Assembly: GCA_963210315.1 (NCBI GenBank)
Contig: OY723296.1
Location: 1,488,001-1,552,000, forward strand
Length of the DNA stretch: 64,000 nucleotides
DNA from: Rhynchopus euleeides
Lineage: Eukaryota > Euglenozoa > Diplonemea > Diplonemida > Diplonemidae
Direction: 5' to 3'
Positions 59,910 to 64,000 of this stretch are shown in pieces; position 1 is the first letter of the stretch; each line of letters opens with the position of its first letter. A program made the position numbers and the translations under genes. Under the pieces are notes generated by a model. It did no database searches. It saw nothing but the letters and a program-made list of their open reading frames with translations, and had not been told where the DNA came from.

Positions 59910-62510
59910 ATGGGCAACACGACGTGCTGCGTCAAGCAGCCTAAGGCAGTGCCCCAACAGGCCGCCCCGACCAACACCGGCGGGACGAGCTACAGCGCGC
60001 AGGGCCTCACCTCCAGCGAGGGCTCCGAGGCATCCCCCACCGCGGGGGGCTGGCAAAGGCGGAAGGGAGGCGTGCGGTACCACAGCCACCTGATGCTGGA
60101 GTCGAACAGCCCTGCGTCCTCCCTTGCATCCCCCTCGGAGCTGAGCGAGTGCCTGAGCCCCTCGGGATGCAACGGGCTGTTCGCGCCTGCCATCGCAGGC
60201 ATGAGGGCGGCCCTCGAGGCGAGTGTCGCTCGCGACATCGAGGTCCACCGCCTCAACGCCACGAAGGGCACCACACACTCACGCCTCGACCTCTGGGATG
60301 CGGCTGCGATCGCGGCGCGCCGCCTGACGCCGGGGCTCATGGCAGAGGCTGTCGACGCTTCCCTCGGGGAGGTTTTTCTCCATGACATCTGGGATCACTA
60401 CAGCAGCGGCGGCGCCATGTCGCAGCAGCAGTGGAACTCCGCAGTGCGTGAGGTGCTGAAGCAGGTCGTCTACGCCCTCCCTTCCGTCATCCGCACTGCT
60501 GTGCGCCGCATGCTCCGCAGCATGGCTGCGCCAGGCGAGCGCGATGCTGCGCCTGATGTCTCCGTTGTGCCACGCTTTGAGCTCCTCGAAGATGCCATGG
60601 TGACAGCTGCAGTGCACGGCCCCTTTGCAGGGATGATGAATGACTACGCCGCTGCGGCGAAAGGGAATATCGCGGCAGCGTTTGAGGCATTCGAGGGGCC
60701 TCTGCAGCAGGCGGATTTCACAGAGGGCTTCCGCCTGGCGTGTGTGTCGCCCCCGGAGGGGGCGGGGCGGCGGCGCGACGTGGAGTGCGGCCTCACGGAG
60801 GTGTGGACGGCGGAGGTGGCGGAGCACTTTGCGGCGAATGCGCCGGACCTCCCGTCCCCAGGGAGGGTCGGGTTGGAGAATCTGGGGAGCACGTGTGCCG
60901 TGTCTGCGGCGGTGCATGCGCTGTCCGCCACGCCGCGGATCAGAGCGCATCTGCTCGTCTCCCCCGTGGGGGGGTCCACGGGGCAGGGGGGCAAGTCGGA
61001 GGCGGTCCCCGCAGCTCTGACGGCGCTGATGCGGCGGCTGTGGACGTTTGAGCACCTCCGCACACCCGTGAAGCCGGGGCAGCGTGCCACGGAGGCACCG
61101 GTGGAGCTGATGCGGGCGTTGGCGGGAGGCGGTGGTGCCGCAGCCGCTGTGCATGAGATGGACGTGCAGGAGGTGCTGTGTGCGCTGCTGGACACCGTGC
61201 ATGAGGAGGAGGTGGGGGTGGCGGCGTCGGCGTCGGCGGCGTCCCTCGTGACGCGGCTGTTCCACGGCGCGACGCGGAGTGCTGTGGAGTGTGTGGGGTG
61301 CCACGAGGCGTCGCAGGTGGCGGAGCCGTTCAGCATCCTGTCGGTGCCGATTGAGGACACGCGGGCTGCGGTGGGGATCGGGGCATGCCTTGACGCGTGC
61401 TTTGCGCCGGACACGGTGAGCAGGAGCTGTCCGTCGTGCGGGCATGCCGATGCGGTCAAGCGTATGCGCCTGTCGAGCCTGCCGCAGTACCTCATGGTGC
61501 AGGTGAGGCGTCTCAGGTACAACAGCAGCAAGGTGCTGACGCCACTCAAGGTGCTGCGCAGCCTGGACATGACCCCGTACTGCACCCCCGATGTCAAGGT
61601 GAATGGGTTTGGTATGTTGTGTGATGAACAGTGGCGATCACACCAAGGGGAAGTGCTCGGTGTGTGTTTGCACTAACCCCACTGCTACAAAAATGTTCAC
61701 GTGTGTGTGTCGAGCGGTGTGCTATTATTGCCTGTGGGCTTGAGGGGGGGCTTGCTCCCGACAACCTGCTCGAGTTTAGTGCTAAAGCCCTCCCCACTCC
61801 ACATGAGTGGAGGGAGAGCATCCTTGTGCTTCCTTCTGCTTCTGTTTCAACATCCCCCCACACCACACCACAGATGGCGGGAATGCACCGAAGCGCTACT
61901 CCCTGTATGCGGTGTTGTGCCACTTCAGCAGCCGCTCTGGGAACGGACGCGGCCATTACACAGCAGTGACCAACGCCGGGGGAAGTTCGAAATGGCACCT
62001 CTTCGATGACACCCTCGTCCGCCCTGTCCAGGTATGAACGTCTGACACGCCATTCCCGCCTGCTGAGGCATGCCTGCAGGCCAACACCACCTGCCTTCCA
62101 GCCCGCTGCGGATCGGCGCGGCGATAGCCACACGACAAGTGGCTATTGCCGCACCGAGCGCCCTCCCCGACTTTACCCTTGGTAAGTGGCCGCTTCAGGG
62201 CTGCGCGACGGCACCCCCAGGGCCTGGTCCTGTAAAGCCGAAGGGGCTGCTACACTTTGGTTGGAGGATGCGCCTATTAGTGTGTGAATGCCCCCCGTGA
62301 AGCTGACGTATACACCTGGCCAATAAAGTAACTCACATCCTCTTATTGGCCCCCACCCCCCCCCCCCCACATGTATCAAACGGCAGGGCAGGCCAGGACA
62401 CGCACCCACTCCGCCCACACCACCTACAGGAAGAGCCACCCCAGAAGCCCTACGCTGCGTACTATGTCGTGATGTACAAGCTTGAAGACTTGCGCTCGCC
62501 ATTCCAGTAG
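59910..62510 (+). CDS. Ubiquitin-specific protease (peptidase C19), 646 aa, three exons
   Basis: Exons are 59910-61611, 61874-62031 and 62430-62510 (1941 nt). The N-terminus MGNTTCC suggests N-myristoylation with palmitoylated cysteines, hence membrane association. Residues 60-300 are an unrecognised helical region. The USP fold starts at GLENLGSTC with the catalytic Cys329; the usual N-x-C-[FY]-MNS is here GSTCAVSA. A zinc ribbon follows (CVGC, then CPSC), then LPQYLMVQVRRLRY. Exon 2 supplies YSLYAVLCHF and RGHYTAV with the catalytic His595, then W-x-LFDD. Exon 3 ends YAAYYVVMYKLE, the usual last strand. USPs hydrolyse the isopeptide bond after ubiquitin Gly76. The first donor must be GTATGT at 61612, not the GTGAAT at 61599, to keep frame with exon 2. 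Confidence 0.92.
61612..61873 (+). other. Protease intron 1 (262 nt)
   Basis: It begins GTATGTTGTG and ends CACACCACAG. Phase 1: it splits an Asp codon (G|AT). Confidence 0.9.
62032..62429 (+). other. Protease intron 2 (398 nt)
   Basis: It begins GTATGAACGT and ends CACCTACAG. Phase 0. Confidence 0.9.
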
Positions 62511-64000
62511 CCAGCACCGCATCGCTTGCCGTCCAGTGGTGGTCCGCTGGACTACACTCGACGGGTCAATTCCCTTGGAGTGTAGAGATTGCCCTTGATA
62601 TGCCAATATATCCGCAACAGGACTGGGTGTGTGCAGTGTCTGTGCGAGACGCCAACTGCCCCAGGGCTGGCCAGTGCAGACCCCATCGAGATCAGGCATC
62701 GGAGTCCTCCGCTGCTCCAGACAGATCCACGTGTGAACAGTGGATATCACACCAAGAGCAACTGCTCGGTGTGTGTCTACACTATTGTAAAAATAACCAC
62801 GCGTGTGTGTGTGTGAGGATCGCTCGAGTCTGAGGAGTCGAGGAAACAGTGGTGCCAGCACCAGAGCTCGCTCGGTACGACCTGCACTAAACAAAAAGGA
62901 AAAGAGTTGCTCCCCATGTTGCTACGGCGCCATAAATAACATTTGATGCGCCACCGGTTGATGCGTGTTGCTACCCTCCTGTGTGCCGGGGGTGCATCCC
63001 ACCCCACGATGCCATCCGCAGACGCGTGTCTCGCCAGAGGTGCTGTGGTTGCTGCGGAGGCTGAAGACATAACCCCCCCCCCCCTCCTCCTCCTTGTCCT
63101 GCACGGTGGGATCCTGAAAAATGTAGTACTATTTTTGTCCACTATAAGTTGCCACTATATGGGGGTATGGAAAAGTCGGTGAAAAAAAATGAGAAAAAAT
63201 CGGCCGAAATTTGCTGTTTTTCGCTTAAAAAAGAGTGTGGGGAGTTGGGTCCAGTTTAGCAAAGTGAGCTTATTTTTCGAAAATTGAAAAATTGGGGACA
63301 CCAAAAGTCCCCAAACAAGTCTTCGACTTGGCGCGCAGAGTGATTTTTTTTGGTGAAAAAATGCCCCAAAAATTGTCGGGTCAAAAGTTGCTGTTGAAGA
63401 CGGTGCAAGATCTCTGCAGGCTGGGTGGGCGCTACGCTGACGGACAACGACAAGCCGGAGGCTGCGACTGTGAAGAATCCAAAGAACGGCCCGGGTCCTC
63501 CTCGAGATGGCGGTGCTGGCCCCTGTTCCCACCGGTGTGACACGGGGCATTCCGGGACGCGATAGCGCTGCTGCACGGATGCCAACGAGGAGGGCCACTC
63601 CGAACCCTGAACACCCCGCCAGACCTGCTTGTTACATCACAAACAGCAGACCCAGAGTGGAGTGCCTCGCCCCGGTAAACTCAAACCCTGCCAGATTGAC
63701 GAGGCCACCACCTCCTGGCACTGCCTGCCCGTGCACGACAGGAACGGGTGACCTGCAGGTCGTCGTGAGCAGGACCATGGCAAACCACTCGAACCTGTGT
63801 GGGGTACGGCTGCTACCGCAACTCGTCATGTGCGGTGTGCAGCGGGTGCGGGTGCGCCACGACCGGGTGGTGCGTACTCCTCCAGGAGAAGTGGGCGAGC
63901 TCATTCCCGCAAACGCCTGAGTCGGGGATGAACTACCTCCTTCAAAAAGCATCGGAGCACATTGGTGGTCGTGGCGTCAGGGAAACCGACCGTCCTGATG
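62511..64000. other. Region downstream of the protease gene, no supported gene
   Basis: 62735-62825 resembles protease intron 1 (CACACCAAG, CTCGGTGTGTGTCTACACT, versus 61636-61710), a local duplication. At 63102 a left-type TIR begins (GCACGGTGGGATCCTG, AAAAATGTAGTACTATTTTTG). The sequence beyond is AT-rich to 63370 and then GC-rich, with no recognised domain to the window end. The partner TIR, if any, lies outside. Confidence 0.5.

Noticed and set aside
60279..61445. 388-codon antisense frame over the protease gene
   Set aside because: It is an Arg/His/Pro-rich shadow of a high-GC coding strand; the sense strand has a complete USP domain.
61599..61600. GTGAAT as donor of protease intron 1
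   Set aside because: It would put exon 2 out of the USP frame; GTATGT at 61612 keeps YSLYAVLCHF and the catalytic His in frame.
63507..63920. 137-codon frame near the window end
   Set aside because: No domain and Pro/Thr/Arg-rich composition; not distinguishable from chance in this GC-rich DNA.

Overview
This window is GC-rich nuclear DNA from a single-celled eukaryote. It has GT-AG introns with pyrimidine-rich acceptors, long homopolymer (poly-C) and CT/GA tracts, and large AT- or GC-palindromic transposon arrays. All seven confident host-type genes lie on the + strand, and several start codons sit just 3' of a C/T tract ending in AG, as expected for spliced-leader acceptors. One membrane protein has a C-terminal half that recalls the kinetoplastid DGF-1-type surface proteins. 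Together these suggest a euglenozoan, perhaps a diplonemid (cis introns plus trans-splicing). This assignment is inference; a dinoflagellate-like protist is not excluded, because the retrotransposon C-terminus also resembles elements known there.

Host-type genes in order: a 465-aa orphan protein (1367-2764); a 1731-aa secreted/membrane protein with C-type-lectin-like and LamG-like domains, a ~480-residue Pro/Thr/Ser stalk and about seven membrane segments (8184-13379); a three-exon nuclear-type cyclophilin (15544-16673); a two-exon leucine-rich-repeat protein with an MGNHCAC acylation start (17327-19230); a secreted protein of eleven 8-cysteine modules in near-identical tandem repeats (26637-28319); a small RING-H2 protein (29867-30823); and a three-exon ubiquitin-specific protease with an MGNTTCC acylation start (59910-62510). 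The genes have no obvious common pathway, although the RING protein, the deubiquitinase and the OTU protein inside a mobile element all concern ubiquitin.

The rest is mobile and repetitive DNA. The region 30.8-36.4 kb is a graveyard that includes an hAT-like element with a perfect 8-bp target duplication. From 36.4 to 53.6 kb lies what looks like one large terminal-inverted-repeat (TIR) element (TACACGGTGGGATCC ends plus CTATTATAG palindrome arrays). It holds an OTU-protease/zinc-finger gene and has been filled by other insertions: a head-to-tail series of 5'-truncated non-LTR retrotransposon 3' ends, each followed by a (TTTTTTGTGA)n tail; a three-layer nest of TIR elements at 46.2-49.6 kb; and further TIR elements at 49.6-51.1, 51.2-52.6 and 52.6-53.6 kb. 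A second copy of the 49.6-kb element lies at 56.0-57.4 kb with a different 3-bp target duplication. Earlier in the window are a foldback element with 340-bp arms (21.1-22.2 kb), several small MITEs with GGGTCTTCGC ends, and a hairpin cassette present seven times. No tRNA, rRNA or CRISPR array was recognised.
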